A stretch of DNA of 5,855 nt from contig JAKDNQ010000146.1 of NCBI GenBank assembly GCA_030456405.1, positions 1 to 5,855 of the forward strand, read 5' to 3'. Made by a program: the position numbers and the translations under genes. Within the stretch, counting starts at the first letter, position 1; every line of letters begins with the position of its first letter. Below the pieces are notes generated by a model. The model was given only the letters and a program-made list of their open reading frames with translations, did no database searches and was not told the origin of the DNA. This document shows, piece after piece, positions 1-5,855 of this stretch. The DNA comes from Nitrospira sp. (GTDB taxonomy: Bacteria; Nitrospirota; Nitrospiria; Nitrospirales; Nitrospiraceae).

Positions 1-145
1 GCCCCCTGTTTCCCATGTGGTGGTTTTACCGCACGGTTGAGTCACCCTTCAAGACACTCTTCGCTCCCGTCTGTAAAAAGCACCGGGGGAACCCAAACTT
101 CACTCTGCCGGATTACCCCGTTCGGCTTCCTTGATCCAACCTAGC
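1..145. other. Left-edge segment, unassigned
   Basis: No recognisable gene. Several frames stay open for roughly 43-48 codons because the segment is short and GC-rich. One plus-strand frame ending in TGA at 132-134 has a protein-like composition and could be the C-terminal tail of a gene entering from the left, but no motif supports this. Short inverted repeats such as GCCG/CGGC between about 110 and 126 hint at secondary structure. I could not assign the segment to an intron, IS end or structured RNA class. Confidence 0.3.
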
Positions 146-481
146 CTAGTGGTTCCCGGAAGTGCCGGCTTTAAGCTCCGGCGAGGCGTGTCGATGGGGG
201 GCAAGGTGGCGCTTCATCTGGACCGCCAGGTGGGCTGATCCTAGACGATATGTTTTCCACAATTCTCTGAGATATATGCTCCACATGGAACGTTGATTCA
301 CTACAGTCTCTGACCATAGCCGGTCACTCTCGCTTGACCCCTTCCCGATCAAGCTCTCCGGCCCCCGATATCGAATATACACATCCGCCGGACGAACCGC
401 ACCACTCACGATCAGCAGTTGTAGGACTTCAATGGTTTTCTGTTGGCGTTCTCGCTCCAGTTTCCATCGCGACATGAACAT
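146..481 (-). CDS. Small hypothetical protein, weakly supported
   Basis: I do not recognise this protein. The frame stays open upstream to a TTG at 503-505, but the ATG at 479-481 is preferred because AGAGG lies 7 bases before it; another in-frame ATG follows at 473-475. This gives a product of about 111 residues. The first half is plausible as protein: a basic, Arg/Lys/Glu-rich N-terminus (a likely helix), a short hydrophobic stretch VLQLLIVSGAV, then a charged segment containing DVYIRYRGPE. The second half is rich in His, Arg, Pro and Trp and looks less natural, so the ORF may be a truncated or frameshifted remnant whose tail is out of frame. There is no signal peptide and no known domain. 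It stands alone, about 590 bases downstream of the three-gene minus-strand cluster and on the same strand. It could equally be a chance ORF. Confidence 0.3.
   Translation of the reverse strand: MFMSRWKLERERQQKTIEVLQLLIVSGAVRPADVYIRYRGPESLIGKGSSESDRLWSETVVNQRSMWSIYLRELWKTYRLGSAHLAVQMKRHLAPHRHASPELKAGTSGNH
164..182. repeat. Short inverted repeat GCCGG/CCGGC
   Basis: GCCGG at 164-168 and CCGGC at 178-182 can form a 5-bp stem with a 9-base loop. It lies within the 3' end of the small minus-strand ORF. No T-tract follows on either strand, so it is not a convincing intrinsic terminator. Confidence 0.3.
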
Positions 482-505
482 GATGCCGCCTCTGTCATTA
501 ATCAA

Positions 506-1070
506 AACACGCGCAGAGAAGCATTACAACTCTCCCAAAGGCTTATCCAGAGCCATCTCACAGCTAGCGTGCTGTCCGTCCGCGCCCCTTTACGTCCAGC
601 CTGAAGGTACGTGACACGGAAGGCCGTCGTCGCGGCGAATCCAATGCGCTGTACGGCGCGCCATCGCGATCCAATCGGCTCAATGGCGCGCTGGTCAAGG
701 GTTTTCCGATAACCTCCAGTTAAGCTGGCATACGGGTTAGCGAGTGTAAAAGAATAGTGCGCGGGTGGTGCAGGGAAGGCGCAGAGACTGATGTAGGCTG
801 CCGTGTTGTGCTCCACTCATGTTCTGAACAGGTTGTCGAACGTGCATCCTAGCAATTCTACAGAGAATCCACTCCTCTCCAAGTCTCCCTTTCTCAAGGC
901 ACAGTCAGGCGCACTCGGTCGTGACTCTGGCGAAAGATCCTCAGCTGTCTTCTGTGCGATGGATTGTGAATAAATTCAGTGGGTTTCCTGCATCTAGCTG
1001 ACCAAGCCACCTGCCCACAATTTACGTGGGGTACAGCATATTTTAAATGAGGTTGAGAGAGGGCGGGTTG
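506..1070. other. Gene-poor region downstream of the acyl-CoA dehydrogenase
   Basis: About 565 bases with no gene I can support. A minus-strand ORF at 502-816 opens with GTG without a Shine-Dalgarno sequence and has no recognisable motif, so it is not called. The region holds one strong hairpin (654-693), a short palindrome TGTTCTGAACA (820-830) and a weak 5-bp stem (CCCAC 1014-1018, GTGGG 1026-1030). I see no tRNA T-loop signature and no IS ends. No T-tract terminator is visible just after the dehydrogenase stop codon at 1071-1073. The region may hold decayed coding sequence or simply be intergenic. Confidence 0.5.
654..693. repeat. Strong nested inverted repeat (hairpin)
   Basis: GCGCGCCAT at 656-664 is perfectly complementary to ATGGCGCGC at 683-691. 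One G-T pair (655/692) and one C-G pair (654/693) extend the stem to 11 pairs. Inside the 18-base spacer a second stem forms from CGAT (667-670) and ATCG (674-677) around the loop CCA, giving a stem, internal loop and short capped stem. No gene explains it. It could be a REP-like palindrome, a structured RNA element or part of a decayed mobile element. A run of four T at 701-704 is too short and too distant for a typical plus-strand terminator. Confidence 0.6.
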
Positions 1071-2840
1071 TTATCGCGCCCGGCAGGAATCTATGTTTTT
1101 GACGACGGAGATAAAATGCTTGCGCAATGGTTCATATGTTGGAGCTGGGCCGATACAACGTTTGCACGTGCGTTCATAATAATGCCTGGCAACGAGAAGT
1201 TTCTGCTGGTCGTTGCAATGCGTGACTTCCCATGCAGCCTCGTCACAGAGTAACGCGTAAGCCAGAATATCCGCCATATCCCTGAGGAAGTCATCAGCCG
1301 TCTCCGCGGCGCTTGCAGGGTTGGCAGCCAGAATCTTAAACTGCGCGTGAATGTTTCCGTTCAATGTTCTTATATGATCTTTCTCACCCGCCATTGCGTC
1401 GGGAAGCTGTTGGGCGATTTCCGTCAGCTTGTCCATGAACAGCTGTGTATCGGCCGGAGACGTTCCAATCATGCGCATCAGCTCCAATGCTTGGATCTGC
1501 TCCGGTCCTTCCCAGACCTTTGTGACCATGGCGTCCCTGTATTGCCGCGCGGTGGGATATTCCTCGGTATAGCCATTGCCCCCTACAAGGGTGAGCGCCT
1601 TGTCTGCGCACCAGACCGCCTGTTCTGCCGTCTTGAATTTTGCCAGCGCTGTGACGATCCTCCCCCAGGACTTTTGACTCGGGTCATGAACCGCCTCATC
1701 AAAGCAGTGTGCGGCTTGGAATGCGAGTGCCGATCCGGCCATCCATTCCGTCATGATATCCGTCAGCCGTTTTTGTATTATGGGTTGCTCAATCAGGCGT
1801 TTGCCGAAGGGGGCGCGGTGGGATGTCCAGCACAACGACTCTAACAAGGCGCGGTGCATGATTCCAGCCGATCCCATGGCGTTGTGGATGCGTGAGCAGC
1901 CCAGCGCTTCCATCATGATTTTCAAACCCTGTCCGGCGGGCACGATCTCATAACAGAGCGTTCCGTCAAGCCTGACTTCGCCTGTTGGCAAACCGCGCGT
2001 TCCCAGTTTGTCCTTGAGATGCGTCACATGATATTCGTTGGGTATATTCCAGTCGTCATCAATATGACTGGGCACGAGATATAAGCCCAGCCCTTTGCTG
2101 CCAGCGGGCGCGTCATCCGGGCGCGCAGTTTTTATAGCTAGAAACCTGTTGAACCCTATGGCGCTTGTAAACCAGTTGTGGCCCTGGAGACGATAATGAC
2201 CGTCACGGTGCTTAGTCACCTTTGTCGTTGTATTGCCGATGTCGCTGCCGCTGTGTTTTTCCGTCGCCCAAGTGCCGCCCACGGCTGTAGTGCCGTCCGT
2301 GCGGAGAAGTTCAGGCAGATATTTCTGACGCAGGAATTCGGGCGCGTAGTGTGCCAAGACATAGGCCACAGGATGCGTCATGGCGAAAGGACACCCTGTT
2401 GAGACATCGCTGTGGGAGACAAGATACTGCCCTATAAAAGGGAGCATATGCGATTCATTGTTTCCGGGAGCGAAGCATTTTGCCAGAAGCTCACGGCGAT
2501 AGAGTTCCTGTTGTGTGTCCTTATAGCGCTCGTTCAGATAAATGTAACTACGCCTTTCGTCCGGACGGATGAGGTCAACAATTCCCTGCTTGAGAACTGG
2601 AGGATGAATCCGGTCTGAATATTCGGCCTGTTCATCTAGTTCAGTGCTGCAGAATTTACCCAAGTCCTCTAAACGTTTTCCATCGTTCTGCATAAGGGCC
2701 GGATTGTAGCGCGTTAAAAACCGCTGCAGATTATGGTCCACACTGAAAAAGTTCAGACCTCGTGTCCTTTCCGGCCATACAGGATAAGGAGTGTCCTGTT
2801 GGCTTTCGCTCAGCTTGATATCTTGTTTTGATTTGGCCAT
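1071..2840 (-). CDS. AidB-like acyl-CoA dehydrogenase family protein
   Basis: FAD-dependent acyl-CoA dehydrogenase fold, 589 residues, long for typical fatty-acid ACADs (about 380-400) but close to the AidB subfamily (about 540-600). An AidB-type N-terminal helical region covers residues 1-185. The middle beta domain has ATEKHSGSD at 192-200, matching the TEKxGGSD flavin/substrate signature of AidB, then HNWFTSA at 221-227 and LKDKLGTRG at 275-283. The C-terminal helical domain has RAPFGKRLIEQP at 342-353, LVGGNGYTEE at 418-427 and KVWEGPEQIQ at 441-450. Glu444 in WEG sits where the AidB-type catalytic base is expected. Residues 460-589 form a helical tail. Cytosolic; no signal peptide or membrane segment. 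The ATG has only a weak GAGAG seven bases upstream, and the gene begins 27 bases after the GDPD stop, so it is probably cotranscribed as the third gene. It could oxidise acyl-CoAs from the lipids released by its neighbours, or serve an AidB-like alkylation-stress role. The family is firm, the substrate unknown. Confidence 0.93.
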   Translation of the reverse strand: MAKSKQDIKLSESQQDTPYPVWPERTRGLNFFSVDHNLQRFLTRYNPALMQNDGKRLEDLGKFCSTELDEQAEYSDRIHPPVLKQGIVDLIRPDERRSYIYLNERYKDTQQELYRRELLAKCFAPGNNESHMLPFIGQYLVSHSDVSTGCPFAMTHPVAYVLAHYAPEFLRQKYLPELLRTDGTTAVGGTWATEKHSGSDIGNTTTKVTKHRDGHYRLQGHNWFTSAIGFNRFLAIKTARPDDAPAGSKGLGLYLVPSHIDDDWNIPNEYHVTHLKDKLGTRGLPTGEVRLDGTLCYEIVPAGQGLKIMMEALGCSRIHNAMGSAGIMHRALLESLCWTSHRAPFGKRLIEQPIIQKRLTDIMTEWMAGSALAFQAAHCFDEAVHDPSQKSWGRIVTALAKFKTAEQAVWCADKALTLVGGNGYTEEYPTARQYRDAMVTKVWEGPEQIQALELMRMIGTSPADTQLFMDKLTEIAQQLPDAMAGEKDHIRTLNGNIHAQFKILAANPASAAETADDFLRDMADILAYALLCDEAAWEVTHCNDQQKLLVARHYYERTCKRCIGPAPTYEPLRKHFISVVKNIDSCRAR

Positions 2841-2867
2841 ACGTTTTCTCTCATTGGGCTAACAGGG

Positions 2868-3569
2868 TCAAGAGGCCCTCCCGGTGAAAAAGGCCTTTGA
2901 GAGCCTATCGGGAAAATCAGATACGACGCCGTCCACCCCCACGGACATCACGGACTGAATGTCTCGCTGGTCGTTCACGGTATAGACGATAGCCACTAGA
3001 CCTCGTTGGTGAGAGATCTCAATCAACGACTTCGTGAGAGTGCGGTGACTGAAACCGATATGAGTGGCCTTTACCTTTTGAGCTGTCAGGACTGCGTTAT
3101 GGGGACTCCAGCCGAAGAGCGCCATGGTCATAGCCTGAGGATCAGCTTCTCTGAGGGCCGGCAGCTCGTCGTGCTTGAAAGACGCATAGATCACCTGCCC
3201 GGTGAAACCCGACAGATGAACACTCTTGCGGACCTGCTCAGCTATGCCCTTTATTTTAAGCTCCAGAATCAAACCGACACGTTCGTTGGCAGTCCGAAGC
3301 ACTTCTTCCACTGTCGGAATGCGCTGCCCCGCACCCGCATCCAGCTCCCGCAGCGCACGCAAGGACATCCCGGAGACCGAGCCGGTCCCATTCGTGGTAC
3401 GATCTACCCGTCTGTCATGGATGATGACAAGATGCCCATCTTTCGTTCGCTGCACATCAAGCTCGACGAAGTCCATGCCGTACGCGATCGCATGCTCCAC
3501 TGACGCGAGCGTATTTTCGGGCGCATATCCGGCAGCCCCACGATGGCCTATTTTCAACACCCTCCCCAT
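2868..3569 (-). CDS. Glycerophosphodiester phosphodiesterase (GDPD/UgpQ family)
   Basis: Hydrolyses glycerophosphodiesters to sn-glycerol-3-phosphate and an alcohol; a metal-dependent TIM-barrel enzyme. The product is 233 residues, full length for a cytosolic bacterial UgpQ-type enzyme. All hallmark residues are present: HRG at 9-11 (catalytic His9), PENT at 17-20, VELDVQ at 35-40 (metal ligands Glu36 and Asp38), HD at 51-52 (catalytic His51), LELK at 102-105 (metal ligand Glu103), and near the C-terminus VYTVND and GVDGVVSDFP, the closing strands of the barrel. There is no signal peptide, so it should act in the cytoplasm. The frame extends 11 codons further to an ATG-like start at 3600-3602, but the ATG at 3567-3569 has AGGAG five bases upstream and places HRG at the usual distance from the N-terminus. 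It sits 44 bases after the patatin gene and 27 bases before the dehydrogenase, so it is probably the middle gene of an operon. Preferred substrate headgroup cannot be read from sequence. Confidence 0.95.
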   Translation of the reverse strand: MGRVLKIGHRGAAGYAPENTLASVEHAIAYGMDFVELDVQRTKDGHLVIIHDRRVDRTTNGTGSVSGMSLRALRELDAGAGQRIPTVEEVLRTANERVGLILELKIKGIAEQVRKSVHLSGFTGQVIYASFKHDELPALREADPQAMTMALFGWSPHNAVLTAQKVKATHIGFSHRTLTKSLIEISHQRGLVAIVYTVNDQRDIQSVMSVGVDGVVSDFPDRLSKAFFTGRAS

Positions 3570-3574
3570 GAAGT

Positions 3575-3579
3575 CTCCT
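3575..3579 (-). promoter_or_regulatory. Ribosome binding site deciding the GDPD start
   Basis: On the minus strand this reads AGGAG, followed by five bases (ACTTC) and the ATG at 3567-3569. It supports the shorter GDPD start over the in-frame start 33 bases upstream. Confidence 0.8.
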
Positions 3580-3613
3580 GTAACCAAAGCCGCAGGCGTC
3601 AACCAAGCCGGAG

Positions 3614-4831
3614 CTAAAGGATTGGCGGTGCAAATCGAAGATTGTGGGCATCCAGATTTGCGAGATATTCCTTCATACGTTGCCGCTCGTGAGTCTTCAC
3701 AAATTCGATCACTTTGCTGTCAATCTCCAGCAACCCAAGTCCGGCGGGGATCTCGTCTGGGCGGATCACGAACAGGTTGACCCCCATATTCTTGGCTTTC
3801 ACCTGTGCTTCCTTGACGCGGTAGTGAATGTACTGCTCGTTCAACCGTAAGCGGTTGTTCAACTCCACAAAGTCTCGCAGTGGATACGGCTCGACACGAA
3901 CGTTCTTTTCGGGAGTATTGAGGAACATGAACACCGTATCGCATCCCACGCTGAAGGCTTCCTCGACTGGAAGGGGATTGGCAAGATCGGCGTCAAGGTA
4001 TCGATAGCCATTCATTTCAACCATCTCAAACAAAGGGTATATGGCCATGGATGCGCGAATGCGTTTAAAGAAGAGGTCGTGTTTAGCCTTCTGGCTTCGC
4101 ATGTCCTCGCTCCCGTCCATCGCAAGATCGGGATCTTTATTGGAAAAGACCACGGTCGCTCCGTCTTCATATCGTTCGGCGAGAATGTGCCAGACGATGG
4201 GGCTTGCGAGCACCTTCTGCAGATCGATCTGCTCGGCGAGTCTGGCCAAGAGCGGGAACGGGTCGAGCAAGGCCTTCATCCTCTTGAATTCAAAATACTT
4301 ATCCAGTTCGTCGAACGCTTCCTGGACTTCAGGCGCCTGCACGAGTCGTCGGAAGGACTTGTGCGGGGGCTCAAAGTTATCCATGAGGCGAAAGACGAAG
4401 CTCACGGTGCGGCCCGCTACGCGAAACGGCATGCGCACACATAAGGATATAACCAGAGGCAGGAACTTGATGGCCATCCTGAGATCATGGAGAATCGATC
4501 CACTCGGCCCCCAGTCGTGAGTGACCTGTGGAACTACCCCTAAGAGATGCGCTAATTTTTCTCGGACGAATGGATGGACCTCATAGATTGCTTCCGGAGA
4601 GTTGATATATTCTTCCCAGATGTGGAGAGCTTTCGCAGCTCCGACGACACCGGGATTCTCGACAAAGGCAAGGGCGTTGCACGTTCCGGCCGAGGAACTG
4701 ATGATGTGGGTTGGGTTCAAGCCGGCATTCGCTAACTCTGCGGCTGCGACCGCCTGGATGACGGCTTTACAGCCACCGCCGCAAAAGACGAACAGGATGT
4801 TCCCGTACTTGCTCGATTGATGATCAAACAT
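3614..4831 (-). CDS. Patatin-like phospholipase family protein
   Basis: Serine hydrolase of the patatin family (lipid acyl hydrolase with a Ser-Asp dyad), 405 residues from the chosen ATG. The oxyanion-hole loop is CGGGCKA at 17-23, the counterpart of the usual GGGxKG. The nucleophile elbow is SSSAG at 45-49 with Ser47; the first glycine of GxSxG is serine. The catalytic aspartate lies in YLDADLANPLP, with Asp280 matching the DG[GA] motif (here DAD). Just before it, IRASMAIYPLF matches the family's conserved AS-AIP-F block. Residues about 57-255 form a long helical insertion or lid containing a hydrophobic stretch around 119-136 that might contact membrane. No signal peptide; probably cytosolic or peripherally membrane-bound. 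An upstream GTG at 4883-4885 is in frame but has no ribosome binding site, while AGGAG precedes the ATG at 4829-4831. Probable first gene of the minus-strand operon. Phospholipid or other acyl-ester substrate is inferred from family and neighbours. Confidence 0.92.
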   Translation of the reverse strand: MFDHQSSKYGNILFVFCGGGCKAVIQAVAAAELANAGLNPTHIISSSAGTCNALAFVENPGVVGAAKALHIWEEYINSPEAIYEVHPFVREKLAHLLGVVPQVTHDWGPSGSILHDLRMAIKFLPLVISLCVRMPFRVAGRTVSFVFRLMDNFEPPHKSFRRLVQAPEVQEAFDELDKYFEFKRMKALLDPFPLLARLAEQIDLQKVLASPIVWHILAERYEDGATVVFSNKDPDLAMDGSEDMRSQKAKHDLFFKRIRASMAIYPLFEMVEMNGYRYLDADLANPLPVEEAFSVGCDTVFMFLNTPEKNVRVEPYPLRDFVELNNRLRLNEQYIHYRVKEAQVKAKNMGVNLFVIRPDEIPAGLGLLEIDSKVIEFVKTHERQRMKEYLANLDAHNLRFAPPIL

Positions 4832-4838
4832 GCGGATG

Positions 4839-4843
4839 CTCCT
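4839..4843 (-). promoter_or_regulatory. Ribosome binding site deciding the patatin start
   Basis: On the minus strand this reads AGGAG, followed by seven bases and the ATG at 4829-4831. It favours a 405-residue protein over the 423-residue version that would start at the GTG inside the intergenic palindrome. Confidence 0.8.
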
Positions 4844-4870
4844 GCCTTGTGTATCCAGAACGCCTGCGTG

Positions 4871-4885
4871 GTGCGGATACCGCAC
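4871..4885. promoter_or_regulatory. Perfect palindrome, candidate operator
   Basis: GTGCGG at 4871-4876 and CCGCAC at 4880-4885 are perfect inverted repeats around the centre ATA. It lies 39 bases upstream of the patatin ATG and 86 bases upstream of the flavoenzyme ATG, a natural place for a dimeric repressor or activator controlling divergent genes. It is not followed by a T-tract. The match could arise by chance in GC-rich DNA, and no regulator gene is visible in the window. Confidence 0.5.
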
Positions 4886-4971
4886 TGCTGTGTCGCCAAC
4901 GCCTCTGATGGACTATGGAATCCGGAGCGCTGCACGTTCGACCAGCGCCAGTATGCAAGGGACCTCGCCCA

Positions 4972-5855
4972 ATGAACACGTATGATGTCTGTATCGTGGG
5001 AGCAGGGGTCATAGGGTGTGCCATCGCCAGAGGGTTGATGCGCCGTCGATGGGAGAGGCCCTTCCGCATCATTGTGATCGAGCAACATGCTTGCGTGGCA
5101 GAGGAGACCAGCGGACGCAACAGCGGGGTGCTCCATAGCGGGATCCACGAACATCCCGGTTCACTGAAGGGACAGCTGGCTCGAGAAGGGAGTGCGCTGG
5201 CGGTCTCGTACGCATTAGAGCATGGCATCCCGCTGCTCAGAACAGGAATGGTTGTCGCCATTTCGTGGGAGGATGTCCGTCGAGGTCTCTGGCGTGAGGT
5301 ATCTACACTATGGCGACTATTGGGTAATGCCCGAAAGACGAACATCCGGATCTCATTCGTTACTCCGTCCGGATTGCGTACGTTGGAGCCGAACCTCCGC
5401 TCCTGCTGCGGTATTGTTATTCCAGATGTCACGGTCATAGATCCTCTGGTATTCGTACAGTCTCTAAGGGCCGACTCGGAAGCGACCGGCGCCCAATTCG
5501 CTTTCAACAACCGGGTGGTCGGTATCGAAGAAGACGACAACACCTATATTATCACCACGGATCGCCAGAGAGTCCGCGCAGCCTGTCTGATTAACGCCGC
5601 GGGACTCTATTCCGACGATATCGCCGCCCTCGCCTTACGCTATAAAAAGTATAACATCTGCCCGGTGCGTGGTGAGTATTACGAAGTGACAAGCCCGGAA
5701 AAGAAAAGCCTAATCGGGCGCCTGGTGTATCCTGCCTTGCCTCCTCAAGCGACCGGCAAGGGGATTCATTTTAGTCCCCGCCCAAACGGACAGTTGTTCT
5801 TGGGACCGAATGAGATGGCAGTCCAAGACAAGACGGACTACACCTCGCGCAAGAC
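4972..5855 (+). CDS. FAD-dependent oxidoreductase, LhgO/DAO superfamily (3' end outside window)
   Basis: The first 294 residues of a flavoprotein; the frame is open to the window edge. Relatives are about 370-430 residues, so roughly the last quarter is missing. The N-terminus is a Rossmann FAD site: GAGVIG at 10-15, with Glu37 ending the second strand. SGRNSGVLHSGI at 47-58 and PGSLKGQ just after it closely match the L-2-hydroxyglutarate dehydrogenase (LhgO) group. Further family marks are NAAGLYSDD at 208-216, CPVRGEYYEV at 230-239, and GIHFSPRPNGQLFLGPN at 264-280. It would transfer electrons from a small 2-hydroxy acid or glycerol-3-phosphate to FAD and then to an acceptor such as quinone. 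The start is ATG at 4972 with a modest AAGGGA nine bases upstream; an in-frame ATG at 4915 would add 19 residues but has no good ribosome binding site and pushes the FAD motif away from the N-terminus. It is divergent from the patatin operon. L-2-hydroxyglutarate versus glycerol-3-phosphate cannot be decided here. Confidence 0.9.
   Translation, partial: MNTYDVCIVGAGVIGCAIARGLMRRRWERPFRIIVIEQHACVAEETSGRNSGVLHSGIHEHPGSLKGQLAREGSALAVSYALEHGIPLLRTGMVVAISWEDVRRGLWREVSTLWRLLGNARKTNIRISFVTPSGLRTLEPNLRSCCGIVIPDVTVIDPLVFVQSLRADSEATGAQFAFNNRVVGIEEDDNTYIITTDRQRVRAACLINAAGLYSDDIAALALRYKKYNICPVRGEYYEVTSPEKKSLIGRLVYPALPPQATGKGIHFSPRPNGQLFLGPNEMAVQDKTDYTSRK

Larger units (their letters stand above)
4832..4971. 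promoter_or_regulatory. Divergent intergenic regulatory region
   Basis: These 140 bases separate the minus-strand lipid cluster from the plus-strand flavoenzyme, so both promoters should lie here if the assigned starts are right. I could not pick a convincing sigma-70 -35/-10 pair on either strand; the candidates have poor hexamers or wrong spacing. The region contains the palindrome at 4871-4885. That suggests shared control of the two transcription units, but this is inference. Confidence 0.5.

Noticed and set aside
1..145. Possible group II intron or other structured RNA fragment at the left edge
   Set aside because: Some GC-rich stem-like stretches are present, but I could not find a domain V, conserved 5' end or reverse transcriptase, so the resemblance is not enough.
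502..816. 104-residue minus-strand open frame in the gene-poor region
   Set aside because: GTG start with no ribosome binding site, no recognisable motif, and it spans the strong hairpin. Not enough to call a gene.
820..830. TGTTCTGAACA, a 5-1-5 palindrome, considered as a LexA- or other regulator-binding site
   Set aside because: Spacing does not fit the LexA boxes I know, and there is no supported gene start next to it. Short enough to be chance.
1014..1030. CCCAC/GTGGG hairpin as terminator of the three-gene cluster
   Set aside because: Only a 5-bp stem with a 7-base loop and no T-tract on the minus strand after it.
831..1046. tRNA or small RNA gene in the spacer
   Set aside because: No TTCRA T-loop context with matching stems, and no CCA-type end on either strand.
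1347..1844. 165-residue plus-strand open frame
   Set aside because: It lies opposite the well-supported acyl-CoA dehydrogenase and has Cys- and Arg-rich antisense composition.
3226..3780. 184-residue plus-strand open frame
   Set aside because: It is antisense to the GDPD and patatin genes, Ser/Arg-rich and without motifs; a shadow of real coding sequence.
4824..5543. 239-residue minus-strand open frame opposite the flavoenzyme start
   Set aside because: It is antisense to a frame with clear FAD-binding and LhgO-family motifs, has no motifs of its own, and overlaps the patatin 5' end.

Overview
The window is bacterial: genes are compact, protein-dense and intron-free, and two starts carry textbook AGGAG ribosome binding sites. 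Base composition is moderate in GC. The sequence does not identify the organism. Nothing proves a plasmid or phage setting; the right four fifths look like ordinary chromosomal metabolic genes, and the left fifth is poorly coding.

Layout: Positions 1-1070 hold no gene I can recognise. There is one weakly supported small ORF on the minus strand (146-481), a strong imperfect hairpin (654-693), and otherwise unassigned sequence. From 4831 down to 1071 there is a tight minus-strand cluster of three genes. In transcription order they are a patatin-like phospholipase (3614-4831), a glycerophosphodiester phosphodiesterase (2868-3569) and an AidB-type acyl-CoA dehydrogenase (1071-2840). Gaps of 44 and 27 bases suggest a single transcript. 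A 140-base divergent intergenic region (4832-4971) carries a perfect 6-3-6 palindrome. To its right, on the plus strand, an FAD-dependent oxidoreductase of the LhgO/glycerol-3-phosphate dehydrogenase (DAO) superfamily begins at 4972 and runs off the window edge.

How the genes may work together (inference): the patatin protein could deacylate phospholipids to fatty acids and glycerophosphodiesters. GDPD would split the diesters to sn-glycerol-3-phosphate and an alcohol. The acyl-CoA dehydrogenase could act on acyl-CoAs made from the released fatty acids. The divergent flavoenzyme could oxidise a small hydroxy-substrate such as glycerol-3-phosphate or L-2-hydroxyglutarate. This would be a small membrane-lipid turnover locus. 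Each enzyme family is well known; the grouping and its possible shared regulation are the interesting part. I found no mobile element, CRISPR array, tRNA or rRNA.
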